A stretch of DNA of 64,000 bases from PR03 sp964353555. GTDB lineage: Bacteria > Myxococcota_A > UBA9160 > PR03. Of this stretch, positions 35,320-44,333 are shown piece by piece (the stretch's first letter is position 1; every line of letters starts with the position of its first letter). The notes under the pieces are model-generated. The model did no database searches. It saw only the letters and a program-made list of their open reading frames with translations, and had not been told where the DNA came from. Location: NCBI GenBank assembly GCA_964353555.1, contig CAYGWM010000007.1, positions 1 through 64,000 of the forward strand, given 5' to 3'. A program made the translations under genes and the position numbers.

Positions 35320-36831
35320 GTGAATCCGCGCAACACCGGCATCCTGTTCCTCGTCGCAGTCTTGCTCGGCGGCATCGTCTGGTATTCCAACCGCAACGAA
35401 GCCGAGAAGAAGGAAGCCGAGGCGCAGGCGAAACTGCTCTTCGGCGACGCGAAGGCCGAATCGGTCGAGTGGATCGAGCTGCGCACCAGCGACGGCAAGG
35501 ACGCGCGACTCGAGCGAGTCGACGGAGCCTGGCGCGTCGTCAAACCGATCGCGTTCCCGGCCGATCCGGGCAACGCCGATGGGCTCGCGAGCGCGCTCGT
35601 CGGCGTCACCAGCGAGGGCTTGATCGAGGACGCGCAGGGGGCCGATGTCTACGGTCTCGGTGACGGCGCGCCGGTCGTGCGATTCAGCGCGGCCGGCGCC
35701 CTTCACGAACTGCGTACCGGCAAGAAGACGCCGATCGGCGCCAACAACTACGTTTCGACCGGCGCGGGCCCCGTCTACACCGTCGCCAATTTTCGGGTCA
35801 CGAGTTTCGCCAAGAGTCTCGACGACCTGCGCGAGCGGCGCCCACTGCGCTTCGATCGCGGCGGCGTTGCGCGCATCGAAGCGACCTGGGTCGACGGCGG
35901 CGTCGTGCTCGAGAAGAAGGACGGCAAGTGGCGCCTGATTGCGCCGCTCGATACCGACGCGGATTCAGAAACCGTCGAGACGTTGCTCTCCGATCTGGTG
36001 TTCTTGCGCGCCAGCGGCTTCGTGGATGCGCCGCCGCCCGACAAGGAAGTGGGTCTCGACGCTCCGCAATACCGTGTCGTGCTGACGGACGCGCCGCAGG
36101 ACGGCAAGGAGCCGATGCGCCACGAGCTGCGCATTGGCGGCCTGCTGGATGAAAAAGTGCGCGCGGTGCGCGGCGCCGAGGCCTCGCTGTACCAGATCCC
36201 GAACGAGCGTTTCGACAAGCTGCCGAAGACGGTCGCTGCGTTCCGCTGGAAGTCGCTCGCGAACTTCGTCGCGACCGACGCGCAGCGTTTCGAGATCTCC
36301 TACGCCGACCCGGCCGCGCAGGGTGCGAGCCGCGTCGTGACGATCACCGGTGAGAGCTCGGATGCGGGCTGGACGACGAAGCCCGAAGCGATGGATCCCG
36401 ATCGCGCGTCGCGACTCGTCGCGGAGTTCGCGCGCCTTTCTGCGGTCGACATCGCGGCCGAGAAGATGGGCGCCGCCGAACTCGCGGCGGTCGGCCTCGA
36501 TCCGCCACGGGCGACCGTGCGAATCCTCGGCAAGGCGCCCGAAGGGGGCGGCGAGGCGCCCGAACTCGCCAAGGTGATCTTCGGCGTCGAGAAGGGCGAG
36601 ACCATCTTTGCGCAGGTGCCGGGTCGGGAGACCGTCTATCGCGTCTCCAGCAAGTTGGCCGAGCAAGTGCCGATCTCTCTCGAAGCGTTCCGCAACCGCT
36701 TCGTCGCGGAGGAGGCGCCGCCCGGCGAAGGCGCTGCTGGCGCCGCGCTGCCGCCGATGCTGGAGATGGATGGCGAGTCTGGAATGCCGGCTCCGGACCA
36801 GACAGGCGAGGCACAGGACGAGGAGCCGTGA
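35320..36831 (+). CDS. DUF4340 protein of the GldAFG-like operon
   Basis: Start GTG 35320. One N-terminal membrane helix (TGILFLVAVLLGGIVWYSN) anchors a 470-residue periplasmic beta-rich protein containing repeats of the DUF4340 type (VEWIELRTSDGKDARLERVD-GAW; DGGVVLEKKDGKWRLIAPLD). DUF4340 genes regularly follow gldG-like genes. The tail is acidic and Gly/Pro-rich. The stop overlaps the oxidoreductase gene. Function unknown; possibly the periplasmic arm of the exporter. Confidence 0.82.
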   Translation: MNPRNTGILFLVAVLLGGIVWYSNRNEAEKKEAEAQAKLLFGDAKAESVEWIELRTSDGKDARLERVDGAWRVVKPIAFPADPGNADGLASALVGVTSEGLIEDAQGADVYGLGDGAPVVRFSAAGALHELRTGKKTPIGANNYVSTGAGPVYTVANFRVTSFAKSLDDLRERRPLRFDRGGVARIEATWVDGGVVLEKKDGKWRLIAPLDTDADSETVETLLSDLVFLRASGFVDAPPPDKEVGLDAPQYRVVLTDAPQDGKEPMRHELRIGGLLDEKVRAVRGAEASLYQIPNERFDKLPKTVAAFRWKSLANFVATDAQRFEISYADPAAQGASRVVTITGESSDAGWTTKPEAMDPDRASRLVAEFARLSAVDIAAEKMGAAELAAVGLDPPRATVRILGKAPEGGGEAPELAKVIFGVEKGETIFAQVPGRETVYRVSSKLAEQVPISLEAFRNRFVAEEAPPGEGAAGAALPPMLEMDGESGMPAPDQTGEAQDEEP

Positions 36832-37874
36832 GTCTCGCCGGGCGCGCCGCGTTCCACGAGCTGCGCGTCGCGCGGATCGTGCAGGAGACACCTGACGCTC
36901 GGTCCTTCGTGCTCGACGTGCCGCGGTCGCTGCGGGAACTCTTCCGCCATCAGGCGGGCCAGTTCCTCACCTTGCAGATCCAATTCGGCGCGGCCACGCT
37001 GAACCGCTGCTACTCGCTCTCCAGCGCGCCCGACTGCGACGACGAACTCCAGTTCACCGTGAAGCGCGTTACAGAAGGTCGCGTTTCGAACTGGTTCCAC
37101 GACGAGATCCGGGCAGGCCATGTCGTGCGCGTGCTGCCGCCCGCCGGCGGCTTCACGCTGCGCCCCGAGAGTCGCCGCCCGCTCGCACTCTTCGGTGGCG
37201 GCAGCGGCATCACGCCCGTGCTCTCGATTCTGAAGACCGCGCTCGCCACCACCGAGCGGTCGATGAAGCTCGTCTACGCCAACCGTGACGCCGACTCGAT
37301 CATCTTTCGCGACGCGCTCGGCGCGCTCGCCGGTCGCCACGCCGGTCGCTTCGCGCTGGTCCACCACCTCGACGCCGAGCGCGGCTTCCTCGACGAAGCG
37401 CGCGTGCGCAGCGAGATCGCGGAGTGGACGGAAGACGCCGAGTTCTACCTCTGCGGCCCGGGCCCGTTCATGGATCTCGTCGAACGCGTGCTGCACGACG
37501 AAGGCGTTCCGAGTGGCCGCATCTTCATCGAACGCTTCGAGTTCGCAGCGCCCGCCGAAGCAGAGGCGACCGAAGCTTCGAGCGCAGCTGTCGCCGACGC
37601 GCCTGCGACGATCACCGTGCACCTCGACGGTGTCGCGCACGAGATCCCGTACGACGCCGGCGACACGCTGCTCCAGACCGCGCGCAAGGCCGGTCTGAGT
37701 CCGCCCTCGGCCTGCGAGGACGGCTACTGCGGCTGCTGCATGGCGACGCTGCTCCGCGGCGAAGTCGCAATGGCGCAATGCCACGCGCTCGACGACGACG
37801 ACCGCGCGCGCGGCATGATCCTCACCTGCCAGGCGCGACCGACGTCTGGTGCGATCGAGGTGCGCTGGGACTAG
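36828..37874 (+). CDS. Ferredoxin-NAD(P)H reductase with C-terminal 2Fe-2S domain (PaaE/KshB-like)
   Basis: Start GTG 36828. In 348 residues: FAD-binding domain with RCYSLSSAP, NAD-binding domain with FGGGSGITPVLSILK and FYLCGPGPFMDLVERVL, a 40-residue Ala-rich linker, and a plant-type ferredoxin with SACEDGYCGCCMATLLRGE and LTCQA (Cx4CxxC...C). It should pass electrons from NAD(P)H to an oxygenase such as a Rieske or ring-hydroxylating enzyme. No oxygenase is nearby; the link to the exporter operon is only positional. Confidence 0.9.
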   Translation: MSLAGRAAFHELRVARIVQETPDARSFVLDVPRSLRELFRHQAGQFLTLQIQFGAATLNRCYSLSSAPDCDDELQFTVKRVTEGRVSNWFHDEIRAGHVVRVLPPAGGFTLRPESRRPLALFGGGSGITPVLSILKTALATTERSMKLVYANRDADSIIFRDALGALAGRHAGRFALVHHLDAERGFLDEARVRSEIAEWTEDAEFYLCGPGPFMDLVERVLHDEGVPSGRIFIERFEFAAPAEAEATEASSAAVADAPATITVHLDGVAHEIPYDAGDTLLQTARKAGLSPPSACEDGYCGCCMATLLRGEVAMAQCHALDDDDRARGMILTCQARPTSGAIEVRWD

Positions 37875-37909
37875 CGACCGGACATTTCCATTTGGCCGAG
37901 CGCATGACA

Positions 37910-39109
37910 CTAGTTCGCGGAAAATTCCGCCAAGCGAAGAGGACAGTCACATCCGCTTCGAAGGGCGGAGTCGGTGGCCAGCTCGCGCTTCAGCCAGGGA
38001 AGCAATTCGCGCGCCATGAACGCGTGGCCTTCCGCCGAGGGATGTCCATCCAGCGGGATGGTGAGGGCCGACTTCGGGTTTCCATTGATGGGCCCGTCCA
38101 CGGCTGGAATCAGGTCGAGGAATGGGATTTTCCTCGAAGAGGCCCAATCCTGAACTCCGGCTTCAAGCCGGAGAGCGTGGCTTCGGTAGGCGGGGGGTTT
38201 TTGAGTATCGAGATTCGTAAGGCTCAGGTTGGCGACGAACAGCCGGACGCTGCTTTCCCGCAGACGCGTCGCGATGAGATCGAGGTAGCGTTCGCTCATC
38301 CGCCATTCGGCATCGAAAAGTGAGGGCGCGACCAGGTAGGGGGAGAGTGTGTCGAGCGACTTCTGTTCCTCGTTCGGGCGGAAGCCGCGGAGGTTTTCCC
38401 GGACCATCAGGTCCAGGGCCGAATCGGCGCGGGCTTTCTCCAGCCGTTTCATCATGCGCCGCACGAGCGTCACCAACTTGAAGGGCGAGGAGGAAGGGCG
38501 GACTTCGCCGGAGAGCAGCGCGTCCGAGTCATCCATGTCGGGGAGTTTGAAATACTGGGATTCACGAGATCGGTCCTCGTAAAGATCGTTGTCGAAGATC
38601 AGCAGCAGGATGGCATCGGGATGCAGGTTCAGGTAGCGGTCGAGGTTGCAGGCGTAGTAGAGGGGGCTTGCGCCCTGGACCCCGACGTTCACCACCTCCC
38701 AGCCTTGGGGATGGAGTTCCCGGCCGAGGAGTGTGGCGAAGGTGTCCTTGAACTCCACGCCATGCCCCTCCACCACCGAGTCGCCAACCACCAGCAGGCG
38801 GCGGAATCCCTTCGGAGGCGTCCGGGAGATCTCCGTTCCCCGAAAACCGAGGGAGTTGATCCGATAGGTCACCTCATAGCCGGGATTGGACTGGATGTAC
38901 TCGGCGCGCGGCCGATGGAAGTAGAGGTAGGGCCGGGCGCGCACGATGAATGGATTCTCGCGATACGGATTGATCCGGGCGATGGCGGGGATCCGGGTCA
39001 GGTCGAGCGGGTCGTCGCGGAACCGCAATAGGATCTCCGCCGCGAGGAGCGTGACGATGAGGGTGGAAATCGAGAGGACCACGGAGAGGATGAGCCGACG
39101 GGAAGTCAC
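37910..39109 (-). CDS. Membrane-anchored SGNH/GDSL hydrolase-like protein
   Basis: Start GTG 39109. An N-terminal helix (LILSVVLSISTLIVTLLAAE) anchors a 399-residue protein with the SGNH signature: RRLLVVGDSVVEGHGV (Ser), VVNVGVQGASPLYY (Gly), FDND (Asn) and a late PLDGHPSAEGHAF (Asp-His). Such proteins often O-acetylate or de-acetylate surface polysaccharides. Local GC is near 57%, clearly below the 69% around it, as is that of the next gene upstream. It may have been acquired with that gene. Confidence 0.8.
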   Translation of the reverse strand: MTSRRLILSVVLSISTLIVTLLAAEILLRFRDDPLDLTRIPAIARINPYRENPFIVRARPYLYFHRPRAEYIQSNPGYEVTYRINSLGFRGTEISRTPPKGFRRLLVVGDSVVEGHGVEFKDTFATLLGRELHPQGWEVVNVGVQGASPLYYACNLDRYLNLHPDAILLLIFDNDLYEDRSRESQYFKLPDMDDSDALLSGEVRPSSSPFKLVTLVRRMMKRLEKARADSALDLMVRENLRGFRPNEEQKSLDTLSPYLVAPSLFDAEWRMSERYLDLIATRLRESSVRLFVANLSLTNLDTQKPPAYRSHALRLEAGVQDWASSRKIPFLDLIPAVDGPINGNPKSALTIPLDGHPSAEGHAFMARELLPWLKRELATDSALRSGCDCPLRLAEFSAN

Positions 39110-39116
39110 AGGTCAG

Positions 39117-39122
39117 AGCATA
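39117..39122 (-). promoter_or_regulatory. -10 box of the SGNH gene, leaderless type
   Basis: On the minus strand TATGCT ends 7 bases before the GTG at 39109. The -35 position (CGGTCT) is not consensus. Confidence 0.4.
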
Positions 39123-39195
39123 GTCGGTACGGCGCGACCAGACCGTGCTGGCCACTGCATCTAGGGACGGGATGGCGGCGGGTGAGAAATGCGAG

Positions 39196-40554
39196 CTAGG
39201 CCGCTTCAGCCGACGTTTGCGACGAGCGACGCCTGAACCGCGTATCGACCAGGCGGGCAACGCCCGCGGCGGAATAAACGAGCAGGACCAGCGCCGCTGG
39301 AGCGACGAGGCGACCGCCCTGGTAGAAGTACGGGAGCGCGATCAACAGGTTCGCGATGACAACGAGACCGCCGAACCGGGCAGCGACAGTCCTTCGTCGT
39401 CGAAACAACTCCCAGCCGCCCAACACGGAGAACAACGGTGGGAAGTAGATCCAGTACAGCCCGAGGAGAAGCGCCGGGTAGAAGACCAAGTTGCTCGCCT
39501 TGCCCATTGGGGAGCCACAATCGTCACACGGGCTGGTCCACTCCATCAGGCGACCATCCAGCTTGTCGTTGTAGATGTTGCCGTGCTCTCCGAACAAGTT
39601 CTCCTTGGTGATGTTGCCGAGATCGAACGCGACGAGGGTCGGCAGGTAGTAGTTGTAACCCGTCTTCAACGGGTGACCGAACTGGGTCCACTGATAGGTA
39701 CCGAGAAAGATCAGGAACGGAGCAGTTCCCAGCGCCACGAACTTCCGGATCCGCCACCTGCCAACCGATGCGAGCAGAGCAACCAAGATGAAAAGGGCGC
39801 CGAGCCGCGCCAGCACTCCGTAACCCGCGAACATGCCCGCAAGCACGGCCCAAGCTTCCCGCGCCCGCTCGCGCGTTTTCGGAGACCAAGCGACTGCGAG
39901 TACAGCGAGGATGGCGACCGTCAGCAGCGCGCCGAACGCGTCGGACATGACGAGTCGGGACGATTTCTTCACGAAAGGCGACATCCAGGTGACGAGGGCT
40001 GCGATCCCCGCTGCCGTTGGGCCGCCCAATGCTGCCGAGGCGGCGAAGATGGCGAGCAGCAGCAGAACCGCGATGAAGCGAGCGCCCGTTTGCGTATCTG
40101 ACAACTCGTTGTCACCGAAGCGCACAAACGGAGCCAGCACGAGCGACAACCCGGGAGGGTATCGGCTCGGATTGAGGTGACCGGACGTCGGCTGTTGATC
40201 GGCTGGCAACCGCTCGTCGATGCGCGTGAGGAATCCGTTCCCGTTCGCGATCTGGAACGCCATGTCAGCGTACGCCTGCGAGTCGGGGAAGGGTTGGGAA
40301 TCGAGAGGCACGGGTTTCGACGTGAGAAGCGGAATGATCGCACCAACGAGGGCGGCGAGTGCGAACAGACGGCGCAGCACGTCTCGACGCAGCTCGCGCC
40401 GCCACACCGATCGCCACCGTGCGAGCACCGGCGTCCGCTCATCCAAAGGTTGCTCACTGTCCAATGGTGTGACCTCCGCCCGACGGCGCCGAAATTGCCC
40501 ACCCCGAAAACGCAGAGCCCGCCGCTGAATATCAGAGTCCAACCCGCGCAGCAT
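39196..40554 (-). CDS. Polytopic glycosyltransferase (GT39/ArnT-like)
   Basis: About ten membrane helices in 452 residues. After the first helix comes PFPDSQAYADMAFQIANGNG, with the Asp pattern of lipid-linked-sugar transferases, then SRYPPGLSLVLAPF and several helices, ending TRFRRRSSQTSAEAA. GT39-type enzymes move sugars from polyprenyl phosphate carriers outside the inner membrane. The start is uncertain: the ATG at 40554 gives a basic 50-residue lead, and a downstream start could be true. GC is about 58% here. It is probably part of surface-glycan decoration together with the SGNH gene. Confidence 0.7.
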   Translation of the reverse strand: MLRGLDSDIQRRALRFRGGQFRRRRAEVTPLDSEQPLDERTPVLARWRSVWRRELRRDVLRRLFALAALVGAIIPLLTSKPVPLDSQPFPDSQAYADMAFQIANGNGFLTRIDERLPADQQPTSGHLNPSRYPPGLSLVLAPFVRFGDNELSDTQTGARFIAVLLLLAIFAASAALGGPTAAGIAALVTWMSPFVKKSSRLVMSDAFGALLTVAILAVLAVAWSPKTRERAREAWAVLAGMFAGYGVLARLGALFILVALLASVGRWRIRKFVALGTAPFLIFLGTYQWTQFGHPLKTGYNYYLPTLVAFDLGNITKENLFGEHGNIYNDKLDGRLMEWTSPCDDCGSPMGKASNLVFYPALLLGLYWIYFPPLFSVLGGWELFRRRRTVAARFGGLVVIANLLIALPYFYQGGRLVAPAALVLLVYSAAGVARLVDTRFRRRSSQTSAEAA

Positions 40555-40614
40555 GTCGGGTGGGTGCGATGGCCCCAGGAAACTTCGTCAACGAGTGACG
40601 CTGCGATCGCCGCG

Positions 40615-41241
40615 TCAGCGCACCGGTTCCATCCGCACGAGCCGCGCTTCGCCTTCCGCGCGCAGACGCAGGTAGTAGGACTCGTCGGCACGACACGGCC
40701 AGGCGAGCGTGGCGTCGCGCTCACGTGTGGCGAGCGCGACTTCGAGGGCGGCCTCGAGATGCGACGTCATGACCTGCGCCGACGCGGCTGTGTCGCGATC
40801 GAAGTGGAGCCGGATGCGGCACTCGCCGGTCCGAAAGGTCCCGAGCGGTAGGAAGTAGCTGCGCTCCGAGGGCTCGAAGAAGCTCGCGAGAGCGGCCGCG
40901 TCCCACGCACCACTGGGCACCCCGCCCTCGACCGCCGGGTAGTAGCTGCACTGCTCCTTCATGCGGCGGAGCAGCGCGAAGAACTCGGTCACCTCGGCGT
41001 CGGAGGCTGATCCCGCATAGCGACGGACATGCTCGCGCGTCGAGTCGACTCCACCCTGGAACGAGAGACGTCCGCTGCACTCTGCTTCGTGGCACTTTGC
41101 ACAGACCGTGTTGAAGGTCGTGAACGGGGCTCGTCCGACACGGCGCGGACCAGGCGCGGCGAGCACGACCAGTCCGGCGATGGCGAGCGCCAGGAAGCCG
41201 AGCCTACGGAGCAGCACCGGTGCGCTCGTGCGAGCCTTCAC
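40615..41241 (-). CDS. Membrane-anchored c-type cytochrome-like protein
   Basis: Start GTG 41241. A hydrophobic helix (LLRRLGFLALAIAGLVVLAA) is followed by one heme motif NTVCAKCHEAECSGR (CxxCH, about residue 45) and SYYPAVEGGVPSGAW, and a beta-rich C-terminal domain ending GEARLVRMEPVR. It is 208 residues, with no clear axial Met, so it might not be a classical class I cytochrome. It starts 7 bases after suhB and is likely co-transcribed. Confidence 0.72.
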   Translation of the reverse strand: MKARTSAPVLLRRLGFLALAIAGLVVLAAPGPRRVGRAPFTTFNTVCAKCHEAECSGRLSFQGGVDSTREHVRRYAGSASDAEVTEFFALLRRMKEQCSYYPAVEGGVPSGAWDAAALASFFEPSERSYFLPLGTFRTGECRIRLHFDRDTAASAQVMTSHLEAALEVALATRERDATLAWPCRADESYYLRLRAEGEARLVRMEPVR

Positions 41242-41248
41242 CGGTGCC

Positions 41249-42040
41249 CTATTCGTTGCGGAGCACGCGCAGCAGCGCGTCGTGGATCGCGCCGTTGCTC
41301 GCCGCGATCTCGCTGCCCGACGCCGGCGGCGGTCCACCCGCGAGATCGGTCACGCGGCCGCCGGCTTCCTCTACGATCAGGATCCCCGCCGCCACGTCCC
41401 ACGCGTGTAGCTTCAGCTCCCAGTAGCCCTCGAAGCGGCCGCACGCGACATAACACAGATCGATCGCGGCGCTGCCGTCGCGGCGCACGCCACCGGCCTG
41501 TTTCACCACGCGCGCGAAGTTCCCGACGTTGTCGCGCTCGGCGTCGTGCACGTCGTACGCGAAGCCGGTCGCCAGCAGCGCACGGCCGAAGCGCGCCTCC
41601 TTCGACACGGCGATCGGCCTGCCGTTGCGGCGCGCGCCGCCCCCGCGCACGGCTTCGAAGAGTTCGTCGCGCAGCGGTTCGTAGACGACGCCGACCGTGC
41701 GCACGCCGCGATGTGTGACGCCGATCGAGACGCAGAAGCACGGGTAGCCGTGCGCGAAGTTGACGGTGCCATCGAGCGGGTCGATCACCCAGCGCCAGGC
41801 CGCGCCGGCGTCCTCGTGCGCGCCGCCTTCCTCGGCGAGGATGTCGTCGCCGGGGCGCTCGCGCCGCAGCGTCGCGACGATGTGTTGCTCGCAGGCCCGG
41901 TCGACTTCGGTGACGAGGTCGATCGGTCGGCTCTTGGTGCCGATCTCGAGCGCGGTCTCGTAGCGCGCGCGCTGGATCGCACCCGCTTCGCGCGCAAGGC
42001 GCATCGCGAGCGCGTGCACGGACGCGACGTCGTCAGTCAC
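41249..42040 (-). CDS. suhB: Inositol-1-monophosphatase family protein
   Basis: Start GTG 42040 overlaps the tatD end by eight bases. The 263-residue product has the metal-site motifs DLVTEVDRACEQHIV, ILAEEGG, WVIDPLDGTVNFAHGYPCF and the C-terminal HAWDVAAGILIVEEAGGRVT, all Mg2+-dependent phosphatase hallmarks of the IMPase family. Substrate could be myo-inositol phosphate or a related sugar phosphate. The frame stays open beyond 42040, but that is antisense-like sequence inside tatD. Confidence 0.92.
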   Translation of the reverse strand: MTDDVASVHALAMRLAREAGAIQRARYETALEIGTKSRPIDLVTEVDRACEQHIVATLRRERPGDDILAEEGGAHEDAGAAWRWVIDPLDGTVNFAHGYPCFCVSIGVTHRGVRTVGVVYEPLRDELFEAVRGGGARRNGRPIAVSKEARFGRALLATGFAYDVHDAERDNVGNFARVVKQAGGVRRDGSAAIDLCYVACGRFEGYWELKLHAWDVAAGILIVEEAGGRVTDLAGGPPPASGSEIAASNGAIHDALLRVLRNE

Positions 42041-42839
42041 GCGCCGGCTCCGGCTCGGGCAGGCGGAACAGGCGTCGCGCATTCGCGGCCGTCGCGCGCG
42101 CGACTTCTTCCACCGCGATGCCGCGCGCTTGCGCGATCTTCGCGCCCACGAGCACGACGTGCGCGGGCTCGTTGCGCCGGCCGCGGTGCGGAATCGGCGC
42201 GAGCAGCGGGCAGTCCGTCTCGACCAGCAGGCGATCGAGCGGTAGCGCGGCGGCAACCGCGCGCACGTCTTCGGCGGTGCGGAACGTGACGATGCCCGAG
42301 AACGAGATCTCGAGGCGCGCGTCGAGCGCGCGGCGCGCGAATTCCAGGCTGCCGGTGTAGCAGTGCAGCACGCCGGCGATGTCGCCGCGACCCTCGACGC
42401 GCCAGATGTCGAGCAACTCGTCCCACGCGGTTGCGTCGTCACCGCGGACGTGGATCGAGACGGGCAGGTCGCGTTCGCGAGCGAGCGCTACTTGTTCCGC
42501 GCAGACCGCCCGCTGCACGTCGCGCGGCGAGTTCATGTAGTGGTAGTCGAGCCCGCACTCGCCGACCGCGACCACGCGCGGGTGGTCGAGCCACGCGGAA
42601 AGCTTCGAGCGGCCGGCGTCGTCGAGCAGCTTGGCGTCGTGCGGGTGTACTCCCACCGCCGCAAACACGCCGGCATCGAGCTCCGCGAGCTGCACGGCTG
42701 CCTCGTTGGCGTCGATGCCCCAGCCTGCACCGATCGCGATCATCTGGACGACGCCTGCGTCGTGCGCCCGCTTGATCGTTGCGTCGCGATCGGCGTTGAA
42801 CTCGGCGGCCGTCACGTGGGTATGCGAGTCGATCCACAT
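42033..42839 (-). CDS. tatD: TatD-family metal-dependent hydrolase
   Basis: Start ATG 42839 gives MWIDSHTHVTAAEFNADRDA, the normal N-terminus with the HxH metal site. Further ligands: AVGECGLDYHYMNSPRDVQR, SIHVRG, GVLHCYTGSLEFARRAL and LLVETDCPLLAPIPHRGRRN. 268 residues, standard size. TatD proteins are Mg-dependent 3'-5' DNA/RNA exonucleases. The order metG-tatD is conserved in many bacteria. Confidence 0.94.
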   Translation of the reverse strand: MWIDSHTHVTAAEFNADRDATIKRAHDAGVVQMIAIGAGWGIDANEAAVQLAELDAGVFAAVGVHPHDAKLLDDAGRSKLSAWLDHPRVVAVGECGLDYHYMNSPRDVQRAVCAEQVALARERDLPVSIHVRGDDATAWDELLDIWRVEGRGDIAGVLHCYTGSLEFARRALDARLEISFSGIVTFRTAEDVRAVAAALPLDRLLVETDCPLLAPIPHRGRRNEPAHVVLVGAKIAQARGIAVEEVARATAANARRLFRLPEPEPARD

Positions 42840-42846
42840 CACGCGT

Positions 42847-44331
42847 TCAGCCGGCTTCGGCGGGCTTCTCGACGCGCGGGAACAGCGGGTCGCCGCGCGT
42901 GATCGGCGTCGCGGCGAGTTTCTCGGTGATCCGCTGCGAGGCGACCGGTACGAACGGCGCAAGCAGCGACGCGATCTCGCCGAGCGCGCGACACGCGAAG
43001 TGCAGCGTCGTGCGGGCTGCGGGCGCGGTCGCGGGATCCTTCATGCTCTTCCACGGCGCGCGCGTATCGACGTAGCGGTTCACGGAGCTCGCGTACTCGG
43101 TGATCGCCGCGAGCGCGAGTTGCGGTTGGAGGTTCTGCATCGCCGCCTGCACCCGCTCCGCCGTCGCGGTGGCGCCATCCAGCACGGCCTGGTCGACGGC
43201 GTTCGAAGCGCCGGCGGCCGGGATGGCGCCGTCGCAGAACTTCTCGACCAGGTTCAGCGTGCGGCTCACCAGATTGCCGACGTTGTTCGCGAGATCGGCG
43301 TTCACGCGTTCGACCAGCGCTTCCTCGGTGAAGTTCGCGTCGAGGCCGAAGCTCATCTCGCGCAGCAGGAAATAGCGGAACGTCTCGAAGCCGTAGCGAC
43401 CCTGCATCACCAGCGGCGAGATCATGTTGCCGAGGCTCTTCGAAACCTTGCGGTCATCGACGTTCCAGTAGCCGTGCACCGAAATCTGTCGCGGCGGCGC
43501 AAGGCCGATCGCCTTCAGCATGATCGGCCAGAAGATCGCGTGCGGCTTCAGGATGTCCTTGCCGATCAGGTGCTCGACGTTCGCCCAGCGCCCTTCGAAT
43601 GCGGGATCGTCGGGATAACCGGCGCCGGTGAGATAGGTGATCAGCGCGTCGAACCAGACGTAGCAGACGTGGTCGGCGTCGAAGGGCAGCTCGATGCCCC
43701 ATTCGAGGCGCGTCTTCGGCCGCGAGATCGAGAGATCGCCGAGGCCGGATTCGTCGCGCAACATCGCGAGCGCTTCGTTGCGATAGCGCTCCGGGCGCAG
43801 GAATCCGGGGTTCTGTTCGTAGTGATCGCGCAGCCAACCGAACGCGCGGCTCATCAGGAAGAAGTAGTTGGTTTCGCGGCGCAGCTCGGGCTCGCGTTCG
43901 TGATCGCGACAAAGGCCGCCTTCGAGGTCGCGCTCGGTGAGGAAGCGCTCGCAGCCGACGCAATAGCGGCCCTCGTACTCGCGATTCTCGATCCAGCCGG
44001 CGTCGTATACGCGCTGCAGGATCGCCTGCACGTTGCGCACGTGCGCGGGCTCCGTGGTGCGCACGAAGCGCGAGGGCGCGATGCCGAGTGTGGTCCACGT
44101 GGACTCGAAGATGTCGGCGAAGTGGTCGACCAGTTCGCGCACCGGCGTACCGCGCTTCTCGGCGGTCTCGACCATCTTCTCGCCATGCTGATCGCAGCCA
44201 GAGACCGAGAATGCTTCGGCGCCCTGTGCGCGCTTCCAGCGCATCAGCATGTCGGCCAGCACGGTCGTGTAGGTGTGACCGATGTGGGGCTCGGCGTTCG
44301 GGTAGTAGATCGGCGTGGTGACGTAGTACAT
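42847..44331 (-). CDS. metG: Methionyl-tRNA synthetase
   Basis: Charges tRNA-Met. Start ATG 44331, overlapping the holB end, gives MYYVTTPIYYPNAEPHIGHT with the HIGH box. The KMSKS loop is DDRKVSKSLGNMI. One zinc-knuckle type pattern is present (YCVGCERFLTERDLEGGLC). At 494 residues it lacks the C-terminal tRNA-binding domain of the long forms, as in MetG short types. It is flanked by holB and tatD in an order seen in many bacteria. Confidence 0.95.
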   Translation of the reverse strand: MYYVTTPIYYPNAEPHIGHTYTTVLADMLMRWKRAQGAEAFSVSGCDQHGEKMVETAEKRGTPVRELVDHFADIFESTWTTLGIAPSRFVRTTEPAHVRNVQAILQRVYDAGWIENREYEGRYCVGCERFLTERDLEGGLCRDHEREPELRRETNYFFLMSRAFGWLRDHYEQNPGFLRPERYRNEALAMLRDESGLGDLSISRPKTRLEWGIELPFDADHVCYVWFDALITYLTGAGYPDDPAFEGRWANVEHLIGKDILKPHAIFWPIMLKAIGLAPPRQISVHGYWNVDDRKVSKSLGNMISPLVMQGRYGFETFRYFLLREMSFGLDANFTEEALVERVNADLANNVGNLVSRTLNLVEKFCDGAIPAAGASNAVDQAVLDGATATAERVQAAMQNLQPQLALAAITEYASSVNRYVDTRAPWKSMKDPATAPAARTTLHFACRALGEIASLLAPFVPVASQRITEKLAATPITRGDPLFPRVEKPAEAG

Positions 44332-44333
44332 GA

